Assembly: GCF_001027745.1 (NCBI RefSeq)
Contig: NZ_LECU01000010.1
Location: forward strand, 1-64,000
Direction: 5' to 3'
Source of the DNA: Pedobacter sp. BMA
GTDB lineage: Bacteria > Bacteroidota > Bacteroidia > Sphingobacteriales > Sphingobacteriaceae
DNA: 64,000 nt
The notes under the pieces are model-generated. The model worked only from the letters and a program-made list of their open reading frames with translations, ran no database searches and was not told where the DNA came from. A program made the position numbers and the translations under genes. Shown here one piece after another: positions 27,449-35,364 of this stretch; positions within the stretch are counted from its first letter, which is position 1, and every line of letters starts with the position of its first letter.

Positions 27449-28621
27449 ATGAAATTTAAAATCAATATTACATTACTGATTCTCCTGGCTTGCCACGTTG
27501 CAAACGCACAAAACGTTGATGTTAAAAAAGCCTTTGCATCCGCCGGCAAGCAAACTGATGTGCTTATCCGCAATGTCGACTCTGCCCGGTTGGTGAAGCC
27601 CAGCCAGGTTTCACCACGCACGGTAGAAAAGGGTCAGTTCAAAATGGTCGTTTCAAAAGACTGGACAAGTGGGTTTTTCCCTGCCGAACTCTGGTACTTT
27701 TATCAGTTTACGAAAGACGAAAAGTGGCTCAAACTCGCGAGAAAGTATACCGACGATATCAAAGAGGAGCAATACAACCGGGGTACGCACGATCTGGGAT
27801 TTATGATTTACTGCCCCTTTGGAAACGGCTATCGCTTAACCAAAGATACCGCCTATAAGGCTGTAATTATCCAGGCGGCCCGGTCGCTTGCCACACGGTT
27901 TAACAAAACGGCAGGCGTACTGAAATCCTGGGACCATAATGGCGATAAATGGAAGTACCCGGTTATCATCGACAATATGATGAACCTGGAATTACTTTTC
28001 GAGGCGACCAAAATGACGGGTGATTCTTCATTTTATAAGATTGCCGTTTCCCATGCAGATCATACCATAAAAAACCATTTCCGGCCTGACTTCAGTTCTT
28101 ATCATGTAATCGACTATGATACCGCTAAAACCGGGAACATTTTACAGAAGGTTACGGCTCAGGGCTACGAAAACGAATCAGCCTGGGCGAGGGGACAGGC
28201 ATGGGCATTATACGGTTACACCATGTGTTTCAGGGAAACCCAAGACAGGCGGTATCTTGCTCAGGCAGATGGTATTGCAGGCTTTATCTTAAATAATAAG
28301 GTTACTCCAGCAGATGGTGTTCCTTATTGGGATTATAACGACCCGAAGATTCCAGATGCTTCAAGAGATGCCTCCGCTGCGGCCATTACGGCATCTGCAT
28401 TGTACGAGCTGGCGAAATACAGCAGCAATGGAAAGAAATATAAAGCCGCTGCAGATCATATCTTGAGTTCACTGAGTAAAAACTACACCAGTAAGTTTGG
28501 CGATAACTATGGTTTTATACTCGAACATAGCACTGGTCATCGCCCTGCCAAGTCTGAAATTGATGTGCCCATTAACTATGCAGATTACTATTATCTGGAA
28601 GCACTGTTAAGAAGTAAATAG
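27449..28621 (+). CDS. Glycoside hydrolase family 88 unsaturated glucuronyl hydrolase
   Basis: Exported enzyme that removes the 4,5-unsaturated uronic acid left by polysaccharide lyases through vinyl-ether hydration. A signal peptide (1-20, CHVANAQ) is followed by an (alpha/alpha)6-barrel. Two aspartates, D115 in GTHDLGFMIY and D175 in IIDNMMNLELL, are 60 apart, as in the Bacillus GL1 enzyme. WARGQAWALYGYTM forms part of the pocket. 390 residues is standard. It is the last gene of the susCD unit and ends at a strong bidirectional terminator. No lyase is present in the window, so the unsaturated oligosaccharide must be made elsewhere or taken from the environment. Confidence 0.93.
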   Translation: MKFKINITLLILLACHVANAQNVDVKKAFASAGKQTDVLIRNVDSARLVKPSQVSPRTVEKGQFKMVVSKDWTSGFFPAELWYFYQFTKDEKWLKLARKYTDDIKEEQYNRGTHDLGFMIYCPFGNGYRLTKDTAYKAVIIQAARSLATRFNKTAGVLKSWDHNGDKWKYPVIIDNMMNLELLFEATKMTGDSSFYKIAVSHADHTIKNHFRPDFSSYHVIDYDTAKTGNILQKVTAQGYENESAWARGQAWALYGYTMCFRETQDRRYLAQADGIAGFILNNKVTPADGVPYWDYNDPKIPDASRDASAAAITASALYELAKYSSNGKKYKAAADHILSSLSKNYTSKFGDNYGFILEHSTGHRPAKSEIDVPINYADYYYLEALLRSK

Positions 28622-28657
28622 GAAGATTAAGTTGGAAACCTTATATCTTTGACTATC

Positions 28658-28695
28658 AAATGAAAAAGCCTGTCTGAGTACAGGCTTTTTCATTT
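28658..28695. terminator. Bidirectional terminator between GH88 and the Trm112-like gene
   Basis: A perfect 16-bp inverted repeat (28658-28673 with 28680-28695) around a 6-nt loop, with A and T runs in the arms. It serves the plus-strand susCD-GH88 unit and the convergent minus-strand riboswitch operon. Confidence 0.88.
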
Positions 28696-28722
28696 GTTTT
28701 TAAAGTGCTTCAAGCTAAAGCT

Positions 28723-28980
28723 TTAGGGCAGTAGCCTGGTATCTGTCAGTTCCTGCTCAAGTTTCCACTTTTCCATTATTGGTTGTTCAAGTTCAATCTG
28801 ACGGTATTCATCCGGCGACATAATCGGTACCCCATAAACAATAGGGAATTTACGTTTACATTCTATGCAAGTGAGTACTCCTTCCAGAACGTTTGAGTCG
28901 ATGTCTTTTACAAATATGTCTAGCTTAAGGTCCTTTTTATCAAATGGACAGCATAGTTTTTCTATGGTTTTGGTTCTCAT
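28723..28980 (-). CDS. Trm112-like zinc-ribbon protein
   Basis: 85 residues with a four-cysteine ribbon: the KLCCPFDKKDL knuckle and CIECKRKFPIVYGVPIM. The CxxC-KRKFPI-x-GVPIM pattern is that of Trm112/UPF0434 proteins, which in archaea and eukaryotes bind and activate SAM methyltransferases. It overlaps the ThiE-like gene by an ATGA junction and is the last gene of the riboswitch operon, whose first gene is a SAM methyltransferase. A methyltransferase-activator pairing is therefore plausible but inferred. Confidence 0.8.
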   Translation of the reverse strand: MRTKTIEKLCCPFDKKDLKLDIFVKDIDSNVLEGVLTCIECKRKFPIVYGVPIMSPDEYRQIELEQPIMEKWKLEQELTDTRLLP

Positions 28981-29633
28981 AATATTTTATTGTTTGTTGT
29001 TAATACTTGTTGATATTGCCTTGTTCGCGCAACGGGATTATCAGCGTTTAAAATCCCTGATATCACGGCAACACCATCGAAGGGTATCTGTTTACTCAAC
29101 ACATCCGCATTCTCCGGTGTGATTCCTCCCGAAACAAACAGCGGCAGATGGGTAAGCTCGCGTGCTGCGCTCACGGTTTCCGGTAATACAATGTCGCAAC
29201 TCCCTGCCGAGCTCGAAGGGAACATCGAGCAAAAAGAGATATAATCAAGCTTATCCTTATGTGCAAGCCGTACCGTATCCAGATTTCCCGAACAGGTTAC
29301 GCCGATCATAAAGTCTCTGGCCACTTGAGTTTTAATCCAGCTAAGATCATCCGGGAAAACATCGAAATGTACGCCGTCGAGCTCCGAAGGTTCTTTCAGC
29401 AGGGTCCACTCCTGGTTGATGAGAAGCGGAATTTGATAGGGATGGGAAAGAATGGATATTTCCTTTATAAAACTCAGCTTATCTATCCCTTCAGGCCAGT
29501 TATTCCAGATCTGCAGCACATCAATTCCTCCCGCCAGTGCCAGCTTAAGTTTATCCATTAAAGCAGCCCTCTGCATTGCCGGATCTATTACCAGATAGAT
29601 TCCGCCTGTAATATTTTTCCTAATGTTGCTCAT
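28977..29633 (-). CDS. Divergent thiamine-phosphate synthase-like protein (ThiE/TenI family)
   Basis: TIM-barrel protein of the ThiE/TenI family. It keeps the glycine-rich phosphate-binding end (LFVSGGITPENADVL, FDGVAVISGIL) and a ThiE-like strand order (GGIYLVIDP, GGIDVLQIW, PLLINQEW, LDGVHFDVF, MIGVTCSG, YISFCSMFPS). Several ThiE substrate residues are altered: QLREK has become LQIWNN, LINDR has become LINQE, and the usual T-x-T-K after FGPIFP is replaced by SSSAGSCD. I start it at 29633, where ATGA overlaps the upstream stop; an open frame continues to 29672. It may make a different coupling product or act in salvage. Under TPP riboswitch control. Confidence 0.78.
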   Translation of the reverse strand: MSNIRKNITGGIYLVIDPAMQRAALMDKLKLALAGGIDVLQIWNNWPEGIDKLSFIKEISILSHPYQIPLLINQEWTLLKEPSELDGVHFDVFPDDLSWIKTQVARDFMIGVTCSGNLDTVRLAHKDKLDYISFCSMFPSSSAGSCDIVLPETVSAARELTHLPLFVSGGITPENADVLSKQIPFDGVAVISGILNADNPVARTRQYQQVLTTNNKIL

Positions 29634-30730
29634 GTCCATCCTTTCTTTAGTGCAGAAAAAAAAGCATTCCAATACGGATCCGTAGAGAAATACGGCAGAT
29701 CAACCAACTCATCCGCTTCTCGTATTTTGTATCCTTTTTCCTTTTCGGTGAAGCTACCGATGATAGTCGCCTGAATATTTTCACGCTCGAGCTGATCAGT
29801 TAGGTTTTTTGCCTGGTCACGGCTTACAGCCATGATCATACTCCCGGCGCCAACGCAGAATCGTGGATCAATTTCAAAGAGCCTGCATACCTCAATGGCC
29901 GTCTGGCTTACCGGAATCGCATGACTATCGATTTCTACGCCATTGCCAGAGGCAATAGCCATCTCATAAACTGCACCCAATACCCCGCCCTCGGTTACAT
30001 CGTGCATGGCATTTGCCTGTCCGGCTGCGTTAGCAATCATCGCCTCTTTCAGACTTGATGTCTGGTAGAAAAGCTCACATCCTTTCTGATAGGTTTCTGT
30101 TCCTAGTCTGGCCACCAGAGTTTTAGGAAAACTCATGGATAAAATAGCGGTAGATGAGGTAGCACATCCTTTGGTTACTACAATGAGGTCGCCGGCCTGC
30201 GCTTGCCTGCTCAGTAAAATGTTTTGTGCAGGTGCCGTGAGCAGCATGGTGCCACCGCCAGCTATGGTCGAGTTTTGCCCCTCAATGCTACCGGTATGTC
30301 CGCCGGTAATCGCTACACCAATGGCTTTGCAGTATTGATGAACATGTTCCCAGTAAATATTGAAATCCTGTTTAGTCAGCGACGTAGGCAGGTTGAGCAC
30401 CATTTGCGCATACATAGGAGCAAACCCGGTGGTAGCCATGTCGTTAGCCATTAAATGAACCGATAGCCAGGCTGATTCCTGCAAACCCAAAGAGGGGATC
30501 AACGACAAGGGGTCGCTTGTCATCGCCAGTGCCAGTCCGCCGGGCAGGTTGACTACCGAAACATCTACGCCAAAAGCTGGTCCGCAATGTACCTCACTAC
30601 GGTTCTCTCCACAATGCTGAAGAATGATTTCCTCAAGACCATCGTTATCTATTTTTCCTAAGCCCAAAGTTTCAACTAATCCCTGAAGTGAACGTAAAGA
30701 CCAAAAAAATCTCCGTAAGGCAAACTCCAT
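29630..30730 (-). CDS. AIR synthase-related protein (PurM/ThiL/HypE superfamily)
   Basis: ATP-dependent superfamily protein with the two-domain PurM fold. Features are GPAFGVDVSVV at the N-terminal metal/ATP site, SVHLMANDMATTGFAPMYAQ, ITGGHTGSI, then MHDVTEGGVLGAVYEMAIASG and the closing ICRLF..DPRFCVGAGSMIMAV region. The residue pattern is closer to HypE/AIR-synthase-like proteins than to thiamine-phosphate kinase. The start is unsettled: ATG at 30730 overlaps the methyltransferase gene by 55 bp, and an ATG at 30772 is also open. It joins the ThiE-like gene by ATGA. The phosphorylated or dehydrated substrate is unknown. Confidence 0.75.
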   Translation of the reverse strand: MEFALRRFFWSLRSLQGLVETLGLGKIDNDGLEEIILQHCGENRSEVHCGPAFGVDVSVVNLPGGLALAMTSDPLSLIPSLGLQESAWLSVHLMANDMATTGFAPMYAQMVLNLPTSLTKQDFNIYWEHVHQYCKAIGVAITGGHTGSIEGQNSTIAGGGTMLLTAPAQNILLSRQAQAGDLIVVTKGCATSSTAILSMSFPKTLVARLGTETYQKGCELFYQTSSLKEAMIANAAGQANAMHDVTEGGVLGAVYEMAIASGNGVEIDSHAIPVSQTAIEVCRLFEIDPRFCVGAGSMIMAVSRDQAKNLTDQLERENIQATIIGSFTEKEKGYKIREADELVDLPYFSTDPYWNAFFSALKKGWT

Positions 30731-31392
30731 TGCTGAAGGGGAAACCACTTTGGTAAACCGGTACAGGTCCATTCAATGGTATACTCACGTCCTTTTAGCG
30801 CCTTATGAACCTTTTCAATCAGCATTTGCGGAGTGTAAAAGGTAGCCGTAACGTAGAGTGGGTTTTTTCCGAATGCCTGCTGTATTCGTCGTCTGAAAAA
30901 CTTGGGAGAATTTCGGTTCATCATCCCAAATGCAATTCCTTTTCTGCCCACTCTGGCGGCCTCCCTGATCACTTGCAGAGGGTCGCGGTAATACTCAAAT
31001 GTGGTAATGAATGCCACTGCATCAAAGCTGTTATCTTTGAAAGGCATATAGTGAGAATCGGCATTGACCAGGTCGCCATCGAATAAGTGCACAGCCTGGC
31101 CGAGCATAAAGGGAGAAAGATCTCCGCCAGTGGCCTCAATGCCTATTTCTTTCCACCATCTGGTGAAGCGGGTAGTGCCGCATCCAAATTCCAGAAGTTC
31201 TTTTATGCCGGGATGGCTGGTGAGTAACTGACCCATCACCTTTTTCTGCCACACCTCTGCACGTTTGTAACGCCCTTCGTACCATTGCTCGTAAGTATCG
31301 GTATGTTCGCGGTTAAAAAACCATTCTTTCCGTCCCTGCCAGTTAGTAAGTTGGTCTGAAAGTACGCTAAAGCTTTTTTGTTCTAATTGCAT
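30676..31392 (-). CDS. SAM-dependent class I methyltransferase
   Basis: 238 residues. Motif I is LLEFGCGTTRFTRWW, the acidic residue after beta-2 is in GGDLSPFMLGQA, and the post-motif strand is DNSFDAVAFITTFEYYRDP. This is a Rossmann methyltransferase of the methyltransf_11 type acting on a small molecule. The N-terminal helix-rich 50 residues and the aromatic C-terminus (GLPKWFPLQQW) presumably shape the substrate site. It is the first gene after the TPP riboswitch, about 100 bp downstream, and heads an operon with an AIR-synthase-like, a ThiE-like and a Trm112-like gene. Confidence 0.85.
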   Translation of the reverse strand: MQLEQKSFSVLSDQLTNWQGRKEWFFNREHTDTYEQWYEGRYKRAEVWQKKVMGQLLTSHPGIKELLEFGCGTTRFTRWWKEIGIEATGGDLSPFMLGQAVHLFDGDLVNADSHYMPFKDNSFDAVAFITTFEYYRDPLQVIREAARVGRKGIAFGMMNRNSPKFFRRRIQQAFGKNPLYVTATFYTPQMLIEKVHKALKGREYTIEWTCTGLPKWFPLQQWSLPYGDFFGLYVHFRD

Positions 31393-31490
31393 ATGTTTAA
31401 ATATTTATTCCTGTCAGCTAACCGGTTTTAACGGATAGTGACCAGGGCAAAAATTCAAACAGCCAGGCAGCCGCAATCCTTTTGAGCCAA

Positions 31491-31576
31491 TGCATCCCTA
31501 CGCCGGTATTATCCGTGTCAGGTTCGCGGGTATTCATCTCAGCCTTTAACATTAGTTAAAAGCACCCCGTGCAACA
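31491..31576 (-). ncRNA. TPP (THI element) riboswitch
   Basis: On the minus strand the conserved THI sequence is present in order: ACGGGGTGC (near 31572-31563), GGCTGAGA with ACCCGCGAACCTGA, then ATAATACCGGCGTAGGGAT near 31493. The P1 closure, the pyrimidine-sensing GCTGAGA loop and the pyrophosphate-sensing loop are all recognisable. It lies in the leader of the methyltransferase gene, directly downstream of a matching promoter. Thiamine pyrophosphate would therefore be expected to lower expression of the four-gene operon. Confidence 0.93.
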
Positions 31577-31580
31577 ATGG

Positions 31581-31613
31581 CAAATATATTGATTTTAAAT
31601 TCTTTTTTGCAAA
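31581..31613 (-). promoter_or_regulatory. Promoter of the TPP riboswitch operon
   Basis: On the minus strand TTTG (31613-31610), a 21-bp spacer and a perfect TATATTTG (31588-31581) lie immediately upstream of the riboswitch. Transcription would start within a few bases of the aptamer. Confidence 0.65.
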
Positions 31614-31647
31614 CACTTATTGGCCTGTAATTTGCTTCACAGTGCTT

Positions 31648-31830
31648 ATGAAAATACAAATAGAAGCCACAACCCAGCAACTTAATAGCCTCATTCAGCT
31701 TTTAGAACCAAATTCTGAATTAGCGGATTTAAAACAGCAGTTGGTTACCGCTATAGCGATGGATAACCATGAACAGATGGATGATATTCCAAAACCAGGT
31801 GATCATCCCATTATAGATAGGTTTGAATAG
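31648..31830 (+). CDS. Small hypothetical protein (60 aa)
   Basis: MKIQIEATTQQLNSLIQLL, then an acidic tail rich in D, E and P (DDIPKPGDHPIIDRFE). It has the look of a short amphipathic helical regulator or adaptor, but I recognise no family. The ATG at 31648 is preferred over a GTG at 31642. Divergent from the riboswitch operon; 17 bp separate its end from the convergent gene. Confidence 0.55.
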   Translation: MKIQIEATTQQLNSLIQLLEPNSELADLKQQLVTAIAMDNHEQMDDIPKPGDHPIIDRFE

Positions 31831-31847
31831 GAGCGGGCAGGGTGAAT

Positions 31848-32609
31848 TTATTCATTCCCTTTTACCCCTTCAGCAACCGGTTCAGGATCTAAAATAAATC
31901 GCTTTTTAACGGCATTGTAGCTTACATTCAGGTAGCCGCCAACCCGCCCGATTTGATTGGAAACGTAGAAGTTATTTCCATTACTAAGAGGAACATTATC
32001 ATAAATAATGGTCATGATGTTGCCCGTAGGAGTATCAATGTTTTCAAAGTTAAGCGTCTGAAAAATAGTATTGGTTTTTTTGTTAATGATCCTCAATGCG
32101 GTCATATTTGCATCTTCACCGGCACTCTTCTTTGCATACAAACCGACAAAATAATAGTCGTTCAACGATGCAAGCTGAAGGATTTTAATATCCTTAAACG
32201 CCTCATCCGAGAGATCGCTCAGTTTATTGTCAAGCTTAAGTTTAACTATTCGTTTGTTTTTTCCACTATTCCAGGTACCAATTAATTGCTGATTGGAAAA
32301 CCGGAGTTGAAAGATTGCTGAAACCTTCCCATTGCTCCCAAGCTCGTAAAGTTCAATCTCATTAGTTTTTTGGTTAAATCTGCCTTCTAATCTGATGGGG
32401 TTGTTGAATTTGTCATACTTATAAACTCCAATTGCATTAAAAGTTTTTTTCGCAGCCTCACCAAAGTAGCCGTCTCTTATCTGAAATGATAAGGTAACCG
32501 GGTAATGATCAATAGCGCCAGCGTAATTGTAGATTTTGAACCAGCCTCCAAAGGAATCTACAGATGTTAAAACGAGAATGGCGAGCAGTGTAATAAGTTT
32601 TGCTTTCAT
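31848..32609 (-). CDS. Exported protein of unknown function
   Basis: A signal peptide (about 1-20, ending SVDSFG) leads into about 230 residues of strand-rich sequence (GYFGEAAKKTFNAIGVYKY, LIGTWNSGKNKRIVKLKL), perhaps a lipocalin-like or beta-sandwich protein. No motif of known function. I start it at 32609 (MKAKLITLL); the frame is open to 32636, but those residues precede a clean signal peptide. It starts 11 bp past the stop of the gene upstream (32620), so the two are probably one operon. Confidence 0.7.
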   Translation of the reverse strand: MKAKLITLLAILVLTSVDSFGGWFKIYNYAGAIDHYPVTLSFQIRDGYFGEAAKKTFNAIGVYKYDKFNNPIRLEGRFNQKTNEIELYELGSNGKVSAIFQLRFSNQQLIGTWNSGKNKRIVKLKLDNKLSDLSDEAFKDIKILQLASLNDYYFVGLYAKKSAGEDANMTALRIINKKTNTIFQTLNFENIDTPTGNIMTIIYDNVPLSNGNNFYVSNQIGRVGGYLNVSYNAVKKRFILDPEPVAEGVKGNE

Positions 32610-32619
32610 GGCGATATAA

Positions 32620-33693
32620 CTAGTGAATGATGTCATTATTTGTCGCCATACTTTCCAAAAAACCTATCATCTCCGGATAGAAATCTTCAATACTTCGGTA
32701 CCGATCCCGGTGATTACTGTAGGCATCGAAAAATGAATACAGTTCTTTGGCCCCTTTGAAATGCTTGGATTGATTGGCTATCTCTGCATCCCCGCTTTCC
32801 TCTCCATATTTTTGAGATAGAATTTTTGCTACACAGGCTCTTACCAGCAACTCGTCAACTTCATTTTCCCAGTAGGCCTCATCAAGCTTCTTTCCGGCTG
32901 TAGTCGTTAAAAAATAACTCCTGATTTTAAATAGTCTATCATGATAATTGCTTAAAAAGTTTTTCAGGTAAATGTGACTGCATTCATGTGCAACAACATT
33001 CGGTGCAGGCTCAAAATTCACCAGGCTATCATCTGTTAGTTTTTTAGACTTATCCTCGATGTATCCTGCTTTAGCTATGATTTTTCCAGCAAATTTTTGG
33101 TCTTTCGAGGTGATGGCATTGCTTCCATGATTACATAAAAAATCAGTGTATATCACAAATTCACCACTTTGATTCGATTGATAAAACGAAACTACTTCAG
33201 CTAGTATTCCGCTTTTTTCAATATGTAACTCTCCCTTCTTGTTAATCTTGTTATATGCATTTTTGTGGTTAGTAAGGAAGGTTTCAACCTGACAATCCTT
33301 ATAGAAAGCATTGAAATAGGAGATGAAAGTATCCAGAGAAGCATTTCTGATATAGTTGATTTCAGGTTTAATCTCTAGTTTAAAAGGATGCTTCTGAGAA
33401 AGAAAAAGTCCTAAAGATGCCATGTCAGGCCCATCCCAATTCTTTAAGTTTCGATACCAGTTCAGCGATTGATGTTGGTTATAGGATTTAAAATATGTTT
33501 TTACATCCTTGTAATAAGTAGATGGAGTAGGTTTTGTATCTAATGTGTTTGCTGTTGCCAGCGTGTAAAATATACTTAAGGCTTCCACTCTAGGGTCAGT
33601 TTGTATGGAAAAGATTTTCTGGCCAAAAGATATTGTAGTAAGCAGGCTCAGTAATAGGGTAGTGGCGTATTGGAAAATGGGCTTTCGGTTCAT
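32620..33693 (-). CDS. DUF4932-type exported protein with HExxH motif
   Basis: A signal peptide (MNRKPIFQYATTLLL to ISFGQ) precedes a domain containing VVAHECSHIYLKNFL, an HExxH zinc-binding motif. A downstream acidic helix WENEVDELLVRACVA could supply a third ligand. The region around it (VNFEPAPNVVAHE) fits DUF4932 proteins. A gluzincin-type peptidase is possible but unproven. The start at 33693 is preferred to 33699 or 33759 because it places a good signal peptide at the N-terminus. Co-directional with the 31848-32609 gene, 10 bp apart. Confidence 0.75.
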   Translation of the reverse strand: MNRKPIFQYATTLLLSLLTTISFGQKIFSIQTDPRVEALSIFYTLATANTLDTKPTPSTYYKDVKTYFKSYNQHQSLNWYRNLKNWDGPDMASLGLFLSQKHPFKLEIKPEINYIRNASLDTFISYFNAFYKDCQVETFLTNHKNAYNKINKKGELHIEKSGILAEVVSFYQSNQSGEFVIYTDFLCNHGSNAITSKDQKFAGKIIAKAGYIEDKSKKLTDDSLVNFEPAPNVVAHECSHIYLKNFLSNYHDRLFKIRSYFLTTTAGKKLDEAYWENEVDELLVRACVAKILSQKYGEESGDAEIANQSKHFKGAKELYSFFDAYSNHRDRYRSIEDFYPEMIGFLESMATNNDIIH

Positions 33694-33828
33694 GATCATC
33701 AGTGTTGCCGCTAATTTAACATATAATGACCCTAATCCAAAATCAGGATCTGATTGCAATCAATGTAACATTTAATATTCAATATACAGCCTCTAGATTA
33801 GATATTTTAAAGTTAATCTTGAAGTCGT

Positions 33829-33836
33829 TATATTTG
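33829..33836 (+). promoter_or_regulatory. Possible -7 element of the lipoprotein gene at 33843
   Basis: TATATTTG matches TAnnTTTG but ends only 7 bp before the ATG, so the transcript would be nearly leaderless. No clear -33. Confidence 0.3.
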
Positions 33837-33842
33837 TTATCT

Positions 33843-34424
33843 ATGAAAACGCATAATACAATACTTACAATTTTGTTTCCCGTATTACTCTTTTCCTGTA
33901 AGAAAGACGTCGCCGAGGTAACTGAAAAACAAACTTATGTCCAGTACTTCAAAGCAAACGTAGCTGGTCAGTCTCTAGATATAAAAGGATCAAATTCTAC
34001 AAACAGAGAAATTTTCCGCGGCAGCAGAACCATAATCGGCGACGCTGATGGTACGCAACATGAGATGTATACGGTAAATGTCGCCCTTCAGGCTACAGTT
34101 CTAAACACCACATCCCCTTCAAAACTGCAGTTTCAAATATTCGATATCAGGCCAAAGGAATATCAGCTAGCAAACGGTGATGCCTACCAAAAGGATTTTT
34201 CAACGCATATTTTTTTGGTAACCGACCTGGGTAGGCCAGATTCAAAGTTATATACGACCAGCGCTGTTAAGTCGCCGTTTCATATTGTTATTTCAAAATA
34301 CGATATACCAAAAGACAGTGGAATTCCTTTTGTGGGGGGCAAACTGGATGGTGTATTATACAATGTTAAAAACCTCCAGGATTCAATTGTGATCCGCAAT
34401 GGTGTGTTTGATGTTCGGTTTTAA
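33843..34424 (+). CDS. Lipoprotein of unknown function
   Basis: The N-terminus MKTHNTILTILFPVLLFSC is a lipoprotein signal with the lipidated cysteine followed by KKD. The remaining 170 residues are strand-rich (YVQYFKANVAGQSLDIKGS, LQFQIFDIRPKEYQLANG), perhaps a small beta-sandwich. The open frame begins at 33726, but this ATG gives the signal peptide. Divergent from the HExxH gene. Confidence 0.7.
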   Translation: MKTHNTILTILFPVLLFSCKKDVAEVTEKQTYVQYFKANVAGQSLDIKGSNSTNREIFRGSRTIIGDADGTQHEMYTVNVALQATVLNTTSPSKLQFQIFDIRPKEYQLANGDAYQKDFSTHIFLVTDLGRPDSKLYTTSAVKSPFHIVISKYDIPKDSGIPFVGGKLDGVLYNVKNLQDSIVIRNGVFDVRF

Positions 34425-34449
34425 ACAAAAGCTAGTTTATCTTTAGGCA

Positions 34450-35304
34450 ATGCCTGGAAAAACTCCATCCATACCTGTAAAGCACTTTGGCGATGAATAT
34501 GACCTGGGGCTTAGTATCGAACGCTTCAGTTTTGAAGATTTGCCGGATATGGGTGAATGGGAACAACCGGAACGCCACGACAGGCATTCTTTTTTTCTGA
34601 TCGAAGCAGGTTCTGTTGCACTCGAAATTGATTTTAAACGATATGACATTCAAGCGCCGGCAATGGTTTACATGCACCCTGATCAGGTTCATCGGATTAT
34701 TAGCTTCAATGAAATAAAGGCCTGTACCCTTGCCGTTAATGATGAGGTCTTAAACCTTGAATATCTTCGAGTATTAGAAGAAATTAATCCTACGGAACCT
34801 GTTTTATTAGATGAAGAAACATTTAAACTTTTGTCTTCGGCCGCATCACTTTGCATTCAAATCGCTGGCAGGGAAAGAGATCAGTTTTATAAATCACTGC
34901 TCAAAGATCACGGCAATGCGCTCATTGGACTGATGATTTCTTGTATGGGCAGGATTAAACCTGGCGACAAATTTTCACGCGCAGAGCAGGTCACAAAATC
35001 ATTCAGAAAGATTCTTGCACATCATTTTATGAACCTTAAACGTCCTGCAGTTTATGCTGAAAGGTTAAATCTATCTACTGCATACCTCAATGAATGTGTT
35101 AAAATGACCACTGGTCAGCCGGTATCTTACCATATTCAGCAACGCGTAATTTTAGAAGCTAAACGCCTTATTTGCCATTCCAATCTATCGCTTAAAGAAG
35201 TAGCTGTTACGCTGGGTTATGACGATTATCCGTATTTTTCGCGACTTTTTACAAAGGTTGCAGGTGTTGCGCCTGTAAGCTTTCATAGTAAAAACCGCGA
35301 TTAG
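34450..35304 (+). CDS. AraC family transcriptional regulator
   Basis: An N-terminal cupin-like sensing region (about 1-170, IEAGSVALEIDFKRYDIQAP and MVYMHPDQVHRII) and a C-terminal double helix-turn-helix (about 185-284). The second helix carries SLKEVAVTLGYDDYPYFSRLF and the closing GVAPVSFHS, standard for the family. It reads toward a FAD monooxygenase 60 bp downstream and likely controls it or responds to its substrate. Confidence 0.9.
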   Translation: MPGKTPSIPVKHFGDEYDLGLSIERFSFEDLPDMGEWEQPERHDRHSFFLIEAGSVALEIDFKRYDIQAPAMVYMHPDQVHRIISFNEIKACTLAVNDEVLNLEYLRVLEEINPTEPVLLDEETFKLLSSAASLCIQIAGRERDQFYKSLLKDHGNALIGLMISCMGRIKPGDKFSRAEQVTKSFRKILAHHFMNLKRPAVYAERLNLSTAYLNECVKMTTGQPVSYHIQQRVILEAKRLICHSNLSLKEVAVTLGYDDYPYFSRLFTKVAGVAPVSFHSKNRD

Positions 35305-35364
35305 TTCAAGCTTTGCCTGTATTCTGCCTATTCTCTTTTTCGTTTATACCCGTCCTTTGTCTTC

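Noticed and set aside
29630..30730. Thiamine-phosphate kinase ThiL
   Set aside because: It has the PurM superfamily fold, but the motif pattern is closer to HypE/AIR-synthase-like proteins; riboswitch control alone does not establish ThiL.
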